Below, piece after piece: positions 51,906 through 59,865 of a stretch of DNA of 64,000 nt. The position numbers were made by a program, and so were the translations under genes. The stretch spans positions 186,001 through 250,000 of the forward strand of contig NZ_RBIN01000003.1 in the NCBI RefSeq assembly GCF_003633775.1. The letters run 5' to 3'. The DNA comes from Kushneria sinocarnis. Lineage in GTDB: Bacteria > Pseudomonadota > Gammaproteobacteria > Pseudomonadales > Halomonadaceae. The first letter of the stretch is position 1. Every line of letters begins with the position of its first letter. Below the pieces are notes generated by a model. That model had not been told where the DNA came from and ran no database searches. It was given only the letters and a program-made list of their open reading frames with translations.

Positions 51906-51982
51906 TGGTCGGGGCGACTGGATTCGAACCAGCGACCTCAACAACCCCATTGTTGCGCGCTACCAAGCTGCGCTACGCCCCG
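51906..51982 (-). tRNA. tRNA-Pro (anticodon GGG)
   Basis: A 77-base tRNA. Acceptor CGGGGCG pairs with CGCCCCG, followed by discriminator A and encoded CCA. The D-arm GCGCAGCTTGGTAGCGC is typical of proline tRNAs. The anticodon arm CAACA-ATGGGGT-TGTTG gives anticodon GGG, and the T-loop is GTTCGAAT. It reads CCC and CCU. Confidence 0.96.
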
Positions 51983-52068
51983 TCAGCAATGTTCCGATCC
52001 AACTTCCGTGGAACGAGGCGTATCCTACAATACGGTCTTGCAGAATGAAAGGGGCATGAAAAAATTCT

Positions 52069-52731
52069 TCAGGCCGAACCAGTTACAACCTGATCCATCG
52101 AATCGCTCAATCTTTCAACGATCAGACGATTGGACAGAAAGACACCAATGTCAATATAGCGCACATTACCCAGCATTCGGGGACGCTCTACCGGCGTATG
52201 ACCGACCACGACCCCGGTAATGTTGTGTACCGGCGTGGTATCACCAGCCTGAATCCGCTGACGTGACCAGACCAGCGCCTGACGATCACACTGCTCGATG
52301 GCGGCCCAGTCTTCGGGAGGTTCGGCATGCACGATACCAGCCTTGCGGCCATCCGATAGTGCCACTTCCATCGCCCAGGGCATCTGCATCATGCATTCAG
52401 CCAGTGTCGTGCGCAGCGCCACCCGGTCATGCTCCTTTGACCATGCCCCACCGTTGTGCAGCCACATCCCCCACTCGTTTTCGAACAGCGCCCTCTTGGC
52501 CATGAGTTCGTGGTTACCACGCACGGCGAAGAACCACGGCTCCAGTACCAGCTGCAGACATTCGAGCGAACGCGGCCCGCGATCAATCAGATCACCGACG
52601 CAGAACAGACGATCGGATTGACGGTTGAAACCAATATGCTCAAGGGTCGTCATGAGTACATCGTAATGGCCATGGATATCACCCACGACATAATCATCGC
52701 CGATGCGATTCTGCCCGAATCGCTCGATCAT
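52069..52731 (-). CDS. PP1-like serine/threonine metallophosphatase (PrpA/PrpB type)
   Basis: A 220-residue calcineurin-like phosphoesterase of the bacteriophage-lambda/PrpA branch. Metal-site motifs in order: GDIHGHYDVL (about residues 17-26), VGDLIDRGP (about 46-54), GNHELM (about 72-77), and VVGHTPVERP (about 183-192) with the late histidine. The start MIERFGQN follows AAGGGAG. E. coli relatives respond to protein misfolding and dephosphorylate proteins, but the targets here are unknown. The gene ends 87 bases before the tRNA-Pro on the same strand. Confidence 0.9.
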   Translation of the reverse strand: MIERFGQNRIGDDYVVGDIHGHYDVLMTTLEHIGFNRQSDRLFCVGDLIDRGPRSLECLQLVLEPWFFAVRGNHELMAKRALFENEWGMWLHNGGAWSKEHDRVALRTTLAECMMQMPWAMEVALSDGRKAGIVHAEPPEDWAAIEQCDRQALVWSRQRIQAGDTTPVHNITGVVVGHTPVERPRMLGNVRYIDIGVFLSNRLIVERLSDSMDQVVTGSA

Positions 52732-53019
52732 CAGTGCAACTCCCTTCTCAACGAAGTTATCGATAACATCCTTCTGACCTGTTCGGATCAATACCAGTGA
52801 CGCGTTTACGCCAGGGAATGGCCAATCCGCAAGGGACCGAGACGGCAATTGTACGGAGTTTCAATCCCGATACGCCCTTCGAGCTGGCTACCGGAGGCAG
52901 CATCAGGATGGGCAGGAAAGCCGATACTCAAGAGTCTGAAACGTTACCCTTGATCACTCGGCAGGCAACCTGCCTGCCATCACGTACCGGGGCCTCGTAA
53001 AGCCCCGGTATCGGGCAGC
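52732..53019. other. Intergenic stretch with a terminal hairpin
   Basis: No supported gene. The perfect stem TACCGGGGC/GCCCCGGTA (52985-53010) lies ten bases after the lipoprotein stop on the minus strand. It probably acts as its transcription end despite the lack of a T-run. Confidence 0.55.
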
Positions 53020-53535
53020 TTACCAGCTGATGGCGCTGCGAAGATCATCGGGTGCCGGAACGCGACGGGCAAAAGCCTGTCCGTTTGCGGATTCCGGATC
53101 ATAGGGATTGCTGGAAGCTATGTAGGCCGCCAGGATGCGATCCCCCTTGCGTGCCATGACCGGCGGCAGCGGCCTGGATTGTGACTTCAGCTGTTCCCAC
53201 TGCTGCTGGGTATAGACTGCCAGCGCAGTCAGCGGCTGCGGAGCACCGTCCGATTCGTAGTTCTTGTAGTGAAACATGGCAACGTTCTCGGCCGGCAGGG
53301 TTTGCCCCATCCACTGGGCACTATCCTGCTCGATGACGTTGGTATCCCACTGCTCGGGGTAGGTCAGCGTATACCCCTCGGACGTATTGCGGTACTGCTG
53401 ATGCTGCGGCGCCGTCATGGCAGCCGAGGCATTATCACCTTGCGTGGACTGATTGCTGTCGCTGGCGCAACCGCTCAGAGCCAGAATCGAACCAACGGCG
53501 AGTATCATTCCCGATCGCAATGGCCTTCCCTGCAT
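53020..53535 (-). CDS. Putative lipoprotein, 171 residues
   Basis: The N-terminus MQGRPLRSGMILAVGSILAL leads to lipobox LSGC, so lipidation is expected at about C23. The residue after it is Ala, not Asp, which favours outer-membrane sorting. After a Gln/Ser/Asn-rich linker comes a globular part beginning GYTLTYPEQWDTN (about 55-67), which resembles small PsbP/DUF1795-like modules that recognise secreted cargo. The ATG has an AAGGAGAAG site. No partner gene adjoins it and the function is unknown. Confidence 0.72.
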   Translation of the reverse strand: MQGRPLRSGMILAVGSILALSGCASDSNQSTQGDNASAAMTAPQHQQYRNTSEGYTLTYPEQWDTNVIEQDSAQWMGQTLPAENVAMFHYKNYESDGAPQPLTALAVYTQQQWEQLKSQSRPLPPVMARKGDRILAAYIASSNPYDPESANGQAFARRVPAPDDLRSAISW

Positions 53536-53640
53536 GATTACTTCTCCTTGATGCACTGGAGTCGAATATTCACCCATGTATCCTAGTCAATGTCAGCCCA
53601 TTCTGCCCATTATGAAAAAAGCTCGGATGTCAGCGGCATA

Positions 53641-54297
53641 TCATTCGGTAGGTGTCGGCCAGCCGTTTTCACCGATCAGTGTTTCTAGGGAGCGTCGCTC
53701 ATCCCACCCTTCATGCGCCAGCATCGGACCCTCATAGAAGGCTTCGACATGCCCCAGGCAGAGAATGGCGATCGGCTCCGCAGCGGCAGGCATGGCAAGC
53801 CTTTCTGCCACTGCTTCGGGATCGAATATGGAAACCCAGCCCATGCCGATGCCCTCTGCCCGCGCGGCAAGCCAGAGATTCTGGATCGCGCAGCTGGCCG
53901 AAGCCAGGTCCATGCGTGGCATGGTTCGTCGTCCGAATACATACGCCTGGCGCTGTTCGGTCAGTGCGACGACCCACAGCTCCGGACACTCCCGCATCCC
54001 CTCGACCTTGAGCCGGAGAAACTCGTTTGAACGCTCGCCCAGCGCCTCGGCAGTCCGCTGTCGTTCCTCTTCAACCAGTTCCGCCAGATCATGGCGCATG
54101 ATGTCATCCGTGATACGGATGAAACGCCAGGGCTGCATGTAACCCACACTGGGCGCAGCATGAGCGGCTTCCAGCAGCCGCTGCATGATCTCGGAAGCGA
54201 TCGGTTCGGGCAGAAAATGACGCATGTCGCGCCGCTCCCTGATGGCGCGATAGAGAGCGGCGCGCTCTTCGTCACTGTAACGATGCGAAGCAGTCAT
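53641..54297 (-). CDS. bluB: 5,6-dimethylbenzimidazole synthase BluB
   Basis: Nitroreductase-fold enzyme that breaks down FMNH2 with oxygen to 5,6-dimethylbenzimidazole, the lower ligand of B12. The 218 residues show FMN-contact blocks RERRDMRHFLPEPI (about 20-33) and APSVGYMQPWRFIR (about 48-61), plus the BluB-specific CAIQNLWLAARAEGIGMGWVSIFDP (about 134-158). Being oxygen-dependent, it marks an aerobic lifestyle. It is the last gene of the minus-strand cob run and overlaps the stop-start of cobD by four bases. Confidence 0.93.
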   Translation of the reverse strand: MTASHRYSDEERAALYRAIRERRDMRHFLPEPIASEIMQRLLEAAHAAPSVGYMQPWRFIRITDDIMRHDLAELVEEERQRTAEALGERSNEFLRLKVEGMRECPELWVVALTEQRQAYVFGRRTMPRMDLASASCAIQNLWLAARAEGIGMGWVSIFDPEAVAERLAMPAAAEPIAILCLGHVEAFYEGPMLAHEGWDERRSLETLIGENGWPTPTE

Positions 54298-55385
54298 GGT
54301 CGGGTCAGCTCCAGAGCGTTGAACAGTCGCTGTCGGGCAGGCGTATCCTCCTCACGCAACAGCCCGAAGCGCAGGCAGCCACGCTGTTCATCAAGCGGCC
54401 ACAGGCGCACGAGTACTTTCTGCGATCTCAATGCCTCCTGGCGTGCCACGGCCTGATCCAGGGATAACGTGATGGTCACGAAAAGCGGAGTCACTGCCAG
54501 GGCCTGAATCGGATCCGGCTCGAAGGCCTGCTGCAACAGCCTTGCATATGCCTTGCTCCAGCGCTCAAGCCTCGAACGCATGCCCTGCTGCCATTCACCA
54601 TCGGCCAGGGCTCGTGCACCGATCCTTTGGGCCAGCGCCCCTACATGCCAGGGGCCACCTCTTGCTTTCAGTTCAGCCATCATGGCGCCCCGCCCCAGCA
54701 CTGCGCCCAGGCGCAGGCCGGGCAGCCCGAAAAACTTGCCGAACGAGCGTAATACCATCGCATTGTCAGGCAGCTGACCGGTCATCGACAATTCGGGCTC
54801 GGCATCGGCAAAGGCCTCATCAATGATCAGCGTGATCCCGGCTTCAGCCAGTCGCCCCGCGACCCTTCGCAGGACGTCAGGTGAGTAACGGTCGCCGGTG
54901 GGGTTATTGGGATTGATTACCACCACGGCGCGTAGTTCGCTGTCAGCGGCGAGTTCATCAACCACCTCTTCCAGCGCGTCGGCCGGATAACCCACACAGG
55001 CATGCCCCTTGCGATGCCAGCACCAGCCATGTTCCCGATAACCAATGATCGGCAGGGCCACCCGGCCGGGCGGAAAGCAGTGCGGCAACTGCTCGATGGC
55101 CCACTGGGAGCCGGGAACCATCATCGGTTCGACGACCTCGCGATCCGCCCCGGCCTGCTCGCTCAGATAGTACTGCCGGGCTGCGGCCAGCAGGGGCTCT
55201 TCTTCGTCAGGCAGTGTTCGAAGCGCCTCGAGATCCTCGGCTCTGCAGGGATAATGCCAGGGATTGACACCGGTGGACAGATCAAGCCAGCCGCCGGACT
55301 GTTCGCTTGCACGAGGTCGACTGCCGCCATGTCTCGGCGGCCCTTCCCCGAAGGTCAGCGGTATAATGCGAAAAACGTTCGACAT
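54294..55385 (-). CDS. cobD: L-threonine-O-3-phosphate decarboxylase (CobD/CobC)
   Basis: PLP enzyme making (R)-1-amino-2-propanol phosphate, the linker that joins the corrin ring to the nucleotide loop. The 363-residue aminotransferase-fold protein has VVINPNNPTGDRYS (about 157-170), a TLIIDEAFAD segment and the PLP lysine in LRSFGKFFGLPGLRLG (about 217-232). It is named CobD in Salmonella usage and CobC in Pseudomonas usage. It starts three bases after the cbiB stop. Confidence 0.92.
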   Translation of the reverse strand: MSNVFRIIPLTFGEGPPRHGGSRPRASEQSGGWLDLSTGVNPWHYPCRAEDLEALRTLPDEEEPLLAAARQYYLSEQAGADREVVEPMMVPGSQWAIEQLPHCFPPGRVALPIIGYREHGWCWHRKGHACVGYPADALEEVVDELAADSELRAVVVINPNNPTGDRYSPDVLRRVAGRLAEAGITLIIDEAFADAEPELSMTGQLPDNAMVLRSFGKFFGLPGLRLGAVLGRGAMMAELKARGGPWHVGALAQRIGARALADGEWQQGMRSRLERWSKAYARLLQQAFEPDPIQALAVTPLFVTITLSLDQAVARQEALRSQKVLVRLWPLDEQRGCLRFGLLREEDTPARQRLFNALELTRP

Positions 55386-55388
55386 GAG

Positions 55389-56324
55389 TCAGCTCATGAC
55401 TTTTAGCAGGAGCAGCACGAGGCACCATAGCACCACCGCGCGATTGATCAGCCGGCAGGCCAGGTCGAGTGTCCGTGCATTTGGTGCACCTCCGGCACCC
55501 AGCACCGGTCGCGCCTGCCAGTGTCCGTGGTAGCGCCCCGGCCCACCGAGCCTGACATCAAGAGCACCTGCTCCGGCCGCCATGACCGGCCCGGCGTTGG
55601 GACTCTTCCACTGCCTACCCTGCTGACGCCAGCAGCTCAGGGCCTGGCGCACCCGCTGCGGATGCAGTGCACAAAGCGCATAGCTCAGTGCACACAGGCG
55701 TGCCGGAAAAAAGTTCATGACATCGTCGGCACGCGCCGCGAGTCGGCCGAACTCATTATAGCGCTTGCTGCGATAACCCCACATGGCGTCCAGGGTGTTC
55801 ACGATACGATAGCCTACAACCCCGGGTATGCCTGCCACGGCGAACCAGAACAGGGTTGCGAAGACAGCGTCACTGCCATTTTCCAGTACGGATTCGGTCG
55901 CAGCCAGAGCAATACCGCGCTCATCCAGCGTTTTTGTCTCCCGGCTGACAATCATTGCCAGCTGCTCTCTGGCCGTTGTCAGATCACCAGTGTGGAGCGG
56001 CTTTGCCACTCGGCGGGCATGCAGCAGCAGGCTCTGCCAGCCCAGTGCCATATAAAGCACCAGTGCCTGAACCACGACTGCCAGCCAGTCGGCAGTCATG
56101 GATAACAGCAGGGTCGTCAGCCCGGCCAGAGTCATGCCGGGCACCATGACCGCAAGCCAGGCAAGGCTGCCTCTGAACAGGTTCGAGTGGCGCTCCGACT
56201 GTTGTGTGTGGAGCCTGTCTTCAATAATGCTGATATATCGACCGAGCCCGATCAGAGGATGCCATCGTCCTGGCTCTCCCAGTATTCTGTCCAAGGTCAG
56301 TGCAGCGGTGATTGATATAATCAT
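55389..56324 (-). CDS. cbiB: Adenosylcobinamide-phosphate synthase CbiB
   Basis: Membrane enzyme that attaches aminopropanol (phosphate) to adenosylcobyric acid. The 311-residue protein begins with [24 protein letters not shown] (in the region of residues 7-30), carrying the family's DxxxGDP-like start. It has four or five membrane segments and the [32 protein letters not shown] region (about 128-160, here SRETKTLD). It lies between cobC and cobD on the minus strand, with 25- and 3-base gaps. The Pseudomonas name is CobD. Confidence 0.94.
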   Translation of the reverse strand: MIISITAALTLDRILGEPGRWHPLIGLGRYISIIEDRLHTQQSERHSNLFRGSLAWLAVMVPGMTLAGLTTLLLSMTADWLAVVVQALVLYMALGWQSLLLHARRVAKPLHTGDLTTAREQLAMIVSRETKTLDERGIALAATESVLENGSDAVFATLFWFAVAGIPGVVGYRIVNTLDAMWGYRSKRYNEFGRLAARADDVMNFFPARLCALSYALCALHPQRVRQALSCWRQQGRQWKSPNAGPVMAAGAGALDVRLGGPGRYHGHWQARPVLGAGGAPNARTLDLACRLINRAVVLWCLVLLLLKVMS

Positions 56325-56349
56325 TAAGGGTAGATAACGGTATAATATT

Positions 56350-57027
56350 TCAATACGAATTCAGGCTCGGCAGCGTCATGGAGGCCCCGGGGACTCCCAG
56401 AAACAGCAGCTGCGCCAGCGGTGCTTCCCCGGGCAGCAGCTCCACGCGCAGGCGCATCACGCCTGAATGCGCCACTTCAAGCCGATGCAGATGCATCGCT
56501 TGTCGAGTCTCCATTTTCAGAGCTTTGGCCAACCAGGTCTTGATCACGCCACCATGGGTGACTATCAGCTGATGCTGAACCGGAGCAGCCAGACAGTGCT
56601 GCCAGGCCCGTTCGACTCGGGTCTCGAAGGCATCGAGCGGTTCACCACCGGGTGGCGCGGCCCGAGCCGGGTCGCGCCAGAAGGCGGCCAGAGCTTCCGG
56701 CTCCCGGTCGGCCAGCTCCCTGAGTGACCTGCCCTCCCACTCACCGAAGTGCATTTCCATGAGATCGTCATCGATCCTGCACTCGAGCCCCCACTGCTCG
56801 GCCAGTTCGACCGCAACCGAGCGACAGCGCGTCAAGGGAGACGAAAGCAGCCGATCCGGTTTGGGCAATCGAGCGCCACTGGCGTGCATGGCGGCCCTGC
56901 CATCGCAGGTCAGCTCGACATCCTGCTGTCCACGCAGGCCCCGGGCCCCTTCGCACTCACCGTGGCGCAGGCAATCAATGATCAGTGAGCGATAGCCGCT
57001 CGAAGCGACGGAGTCGTGAGAGGTCAT
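56350..57027 (-). CDS. cobC: Alpha-ribazole phosphatase-like histidine phosphatase (CobC)
   Basis: Removes the phosphate from alpha-ribazole phosphate or from the B12 5'-phosphate. The 225-residue protein is a phosphoglycerate-mutase-like histidine phosphatase: the nucleophile histidine lies in CLRHGECEG (about 20-28), SSPLTRCRS follows (about 61-69), and EMHFGEWEG and [11 protein letters not shown] supply the other site residues. Its ATG overlaps the cobU stop by four bases. The general phosphatase fold is certain; the B12 role rests on its place inside the cob run. Confidence 0.88.
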   Translation of the reverse strand: MTSHDSVASSGYRSLIIDCLRHGECEGARGLRGQQDVELTCDGRAAMHASGARLPKPDRLLSSPLTRCRSVAVELAEQWGLECRIDDDLMEMHFGEWEGRSLRELADREPEALAAFWRDPARAAPPGGEPLDAFETRVERAWQHCLAAPVQHQLIVTHGGVIKTWLAKALKMETRQAMHLHRLEVAHSGVMRLRVELLPGEAPLAQLLFLGVPGASMTLPSLNSY

Positions 57028-57551
57028 GAGGAGCACGCCCCCTTGAGGCACTGGGGCAAACCGGCGGTAACCCACCAGACACGCGAGGCACGGGCGGCCA
57101 GCGCCTGGTGCAACCGCCCCGCTTCATCGACAAAACGCCGGGACAGCGGCTCGAGCGGCGTAATCCCCTGCCCGACCTCATTGCTGACCAGCAATATGCG
57201 ACCCGCCGGCGGTGACTCCAGCAGTTCCAGCAGCCGCAAAAGCTCACTCTCCCAGGCCTCCGCCTCTTCGGCCAGCAGCGCATTGGTAAGCCAGAGCGTG
57301 AGACAGTCCACCAATATCAGTCCATTCGGTTCATCAAGCTGTGACAGCGTTTCGGCCAGAGCCAGAGGGCTCTCCTGTAATCGCCAGTGCGCCGGGCGGC
57401 GCGCGCGATGCGTTTCAATCCGCTCGCGCATCTCTTCGTCAAGCGCTCTGGCAGTGGCCACATAGGTCACCACGCCCTCGTGATCCAGCGCGAGTCGCTC
57501 GGCAAAGGCGCTCTTGCCACTACGCGCCCCTCCCAGAATCAATTCCAGCAT
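57024..57551 (-). CDS. cobU: Adenosylcobinamide kinase/guanylyltransferase CobU
   Basis: Phosphorylates adenosylcobinamide and adds GMP to give adenosylcobinamide-GDP. The 175-residue P-loop protein has GGARSGKS (residues 7-14), VTYVATA (about 28-34), the RIETHRARRP guanylylation region (about 43-52, with the conserved histidine) and VDCLTLWLTN (about 80-89). LVSNEVGQGITPLEPLSRRF is also present. It lies 11 bases after cobS on the same strand. Confidence 0.95.
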   Translation of the reverse strand: MLELILGGARSGKSAFAERLALDHEGVVTYVATARALDEEMRERIETHRARRPAHWRLQESPLALAETLSQLDEPNGLILVDCLTLWLTNALLAEEAEAWESELLRLLELLESPPAGRILLVSNEVGQGITPLEPLSRRFVDEAGRLHQALAARASRVWWVTAGLPQCLKGACSS

Positions 57552-57562
57552 GAAGATGTCAC

Positions 57563-58354
57563 TCAGCCTTGTCCGAACCAGGCAATCGAGACTGCCAATA
57601 TCAGCAATTCACCGAACTGCTGAGCAGCCCCCAGCGTATCGCCGGTGTATCCCCCCAGCCGTTTCATCAACCATAACCGCATCAGCCAGCCGAGCAGCAC
57701 CAGGGTCAGCAGTAACACCATCACCAGCGTCAGCGGTAGCAATAATCCGGCCACGATCAGCACCGTGGCCAGCATAACGGTACGGTCCGCATTCGACTGG
57801 TAACCGGTCAGTGATTCAATGCGGCTGCTGTCCTGAGCATCCTGACGCCGATATGGCAGGCATCCCATCAATCCGCCGGCCAGAGCTCGACTCAGGCAGT
57901 GACTGACAATCAGTAAGATAACGGTATAATCAGTACTGCTCAAAAGCGTGAATCGGGCCAGCAGCACCAACCCCAGGCCGAGCACCCCATAGCTGCCGAC
58001 CCGACTGTCCTTCATGATGGAAAGCCGCTGTTCGATGCTCCAGCCGCCACCAAAACCATCCAGCGTATCCGCCAGCCCATCCTCGTGCAGGGCCCCGGTC
58101 AGCAGGGTCGTCAGCGCCATTGCCACGACCACTGCAACGGGCGGCTGCCAGAACTGCATCCCCAGGAGGTAACCGAGCGCTGCGATGCCCCCCACCAGCA
58201 CCCCCGTCAGCGGGAACCAGCGCTGGCAGGCACTCAGGCTTTCCTGGTCGAAAGGCGTGGCAGCCGGCACCGGCAGTCGCGTCATGAAAGCCAGCGCCGT
58301 CAGCATCAACCACCCCTGACGGCGCCAGCCCTGCGGTTGCTCAACCGCCATCAC
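57563..58354 (-). CDS. cobS: Adenosylcobinamide-GDP ribazoletransferase CobS
   Basis: Membrane enzyme that joins adenosylcobinamide-GDP with alpha-ribazole, completing the nucleotide loop. The 263-residue protein has the active motif GALHEDGLADTLDGFGGG (about residues 87-104) and the RLSIMKDSRVGSYG motif (about 109-122). Several membrane helices run to the C-terminus. Its start overlaps the cobT stop by four bases. Confidence 0.95.
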   Translation of the reverse strand: MMAVEQPQGWRRQGWLMLTALAFMTRLPVPAATPFDQESLSACQRWFPLTGVLVGGIAALGYLLGMQFWQPPVAVVVAMALTTLLTGALHEDGLADTLDGFGGGWSIEQRLSIMKDSRVGSYGVLGLGLVLLARFTLLSSTDYTVILLIVSHCLSRALAGGLMGCLPYRRQDAQDSSRIESLTGYQSNADRTVMLATVLIVAGLLLPLTLVMVLLLTLVLLGWLMRLWLMKRLGGYTGDTLGAAQQFGELLILAVSIAWFGQG

Positions 58355-59403
58355 ACCACCACGCCGGCCTGTTCGAAACTGGCCATATCGTTGTAGAACC
58401 CCAAGGCCGAACGCAGCAGTGGCAGTGCCAGAGCGGCACCGGCGCCCTCGCCCATGCGCAGCTCCAGTGACAGCAGCGGCTGCGCCTGCAGGTATTCCAG
58501 CAGCGCGGCATGTCCCTGCTCGCCTGAGCAGTGTGCAAATATCAGATAGTGCCGGGCTGCCGGCTCGATCCGACAGGCCACCAGCGCTGCTACCGTGGTA
58601 ATGAAACCATCCACCAGCACCCCCATGCCTCGTTCGGCAGCGGCCAGCACGGCACCGGTCATGCCGACAATCTCGAACCCGCCCAGCGCCGCCAGAGCAC
58701 GCCTCGGGTCACCGGAAGCATCGGCGTGCAGTTGCAGCGCCAAGCGCACGATCTCCTGCTTGTGGAGCAGCGCCTTGTCATCGATCCCGCTGCCGCGACC
58801 AATGCACGCCTGCACTGGCAATCCGGTCAGCGCTGCCATCAGTGCCGAGGCCGATGTGGTATTGCCAATGCCCATTTCACCCAGCCCGATCAGGTTGCAC
58901 CCCGCATCATTGAGATCACTGACCAGCTGGCGGGCATTGGCCATTCCCCGGGCTACCGCCGAGTCGGGCATTGCCGCCTCCCGATGGAGAGGGGCCGTAC
59001 CGGCACCGAGGCGATGATCGATCAGCATCGGATGCGTCGGTAGAGGTTCGAGCATGCCGCAATCCACGACCCGCAGTGCCATGTCTGACTGTCTGCAGAA
59101 GGCATTGATGGAGGCGCCCCCCTCCAGAAAGTTACGCACCATCTGTCCGGTCACGGCACTGCCGGCAATCGACACCCCTTCACCGGCCACGCCATGGTCA
59201 CCGGCAAAAACCAGCATGGTGGGCTGTTGCAACTGCGGGCGCTCGTTGCCATACAGGCGGGCCAGCTGCAGGGCCAGGGCTTCCAGCCGCCCCAGGGCGC
59301 CGGGGGGTTTGGTGCGCGAGTCAATACGGGCACGAATGACCTCATCCCGGTCATGGGCGGGTTCGGCGATCGAAAAATGCGGCATTGCAACTGCATCGGT
59401 CAT
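58351..59403 (-). CDS. cobT: Nicotinate-nucleotide:dimethylbenzimidazole phosphoribosyltransferase CobT
   Basis: Activates 5,6-dimethylbenzimidazole to alpha-ribazole phosphate. The 350-residue protein has SRTKPPGALGRLEALA (about 29-44), FAGDHGVAGEGVS (about 66-78), GLGEMGIGNTTSASAL (about 173-188) and the C-terminal HCSGEQGH (about 306-313) that holds the catalytic-base glutamate region. It is the first gene of the minus-strand run cobT-cobS-cobU-cobC-cbiB-cobD-bluB. Its upstream gap contains a cobalamin riboswitch, but that element reads on the other strand. Confidence 0.96.
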   Translation of the reverse strand: MTDAVAMPHFSIAEPAHDRDEVIRARIDSRTKPPGALGRLEALALQLARLYGNERPQLQQPTMLVFAGDHGVAGEGVSIAGSAVTGQMVRNFLEGGASINAFCRQSDMALRVVDCGMLEPLPTHPMLIDHRLGAGTAPLHREAAMPDSAVARGMANARQLVSDLNDAGCNLIGLGEMGIGNTTSASALMAALTGLPVQACIGRGSGIDDKALLHKQEIVRLALQLHADASGDPRRALAALGGFEIVGMTGAVLAAAERGMGVLVDGFITTVAALVACRIEPAARHYLIFAHCSGEQGHAALLEYLQAQPLLSLELRMGEGAGAALALPLLRSALGFYNDMASFEQAGVVV

Positions 59404-59544
59404 GAAGAGCAGAACATCCTCTTGAGCGGAAAATCATCATGCCCGGGGTCAGGCAACCGAACACCATCATGCCATGAAACGCCTCGTCCGGGCTCGCCGA
59501 TGGCCGTTTGACTCCCCCCGGGTTCGATTCTACGATGGCCCGAC

Positions 59545-59744
59545 CCGTCAGGGTGCCCCCGCACCACGCTTGTGCCGGGGATAATCGGGAAAGTGATGCA
59601 ACTTCACTGCTGTCCCCGCAACGGTGATCGAGTCGGAGACGAGGCATCGGTTCGATGCAGCCACTGAAACCCGCGGTTTCGGGAAGGCTCGTTTCAACAT
59701 GGCCACCGGCCATCACTCGTCAGCCCGGAGACCGGCCCTGACGG
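59545..59744 (+). promoter_or_regulatory. Cobalamin (B12) riboswitch
   Basis: The closing stem is a perfect 9-bp CCGTCAGGG/CCCTGACGG (59545-59553 with 59736-59744). Inside it are the conserved core pieces GGGAAAGTGATGCAACTTCACTGCTGTCCCCGC (59587-59619 region), GCCACTGAAACCCGC (about 59661-59675) and the B12 box CAGCCCGGAGACCGGCC (about 59720-59736). It reads toward the chelatase-cobO-cbiA operon, whose first ATG is 122 bases downstream, and should repress it when adenosylcobalamin is abundant. The expression platform was not resolved. Confidence 0.95.
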
Positions 59745-59865
59745 CATGCCGGGCGGCTGCGTCACACCATAGGCGCATCGCCTCATCCGGACCGTCCTGA
59801 AGAACCCATCAGACCTCTTCTCCGACGCTTCGGCAACGTACGGGTCGATACGCAGGGCATCAACC

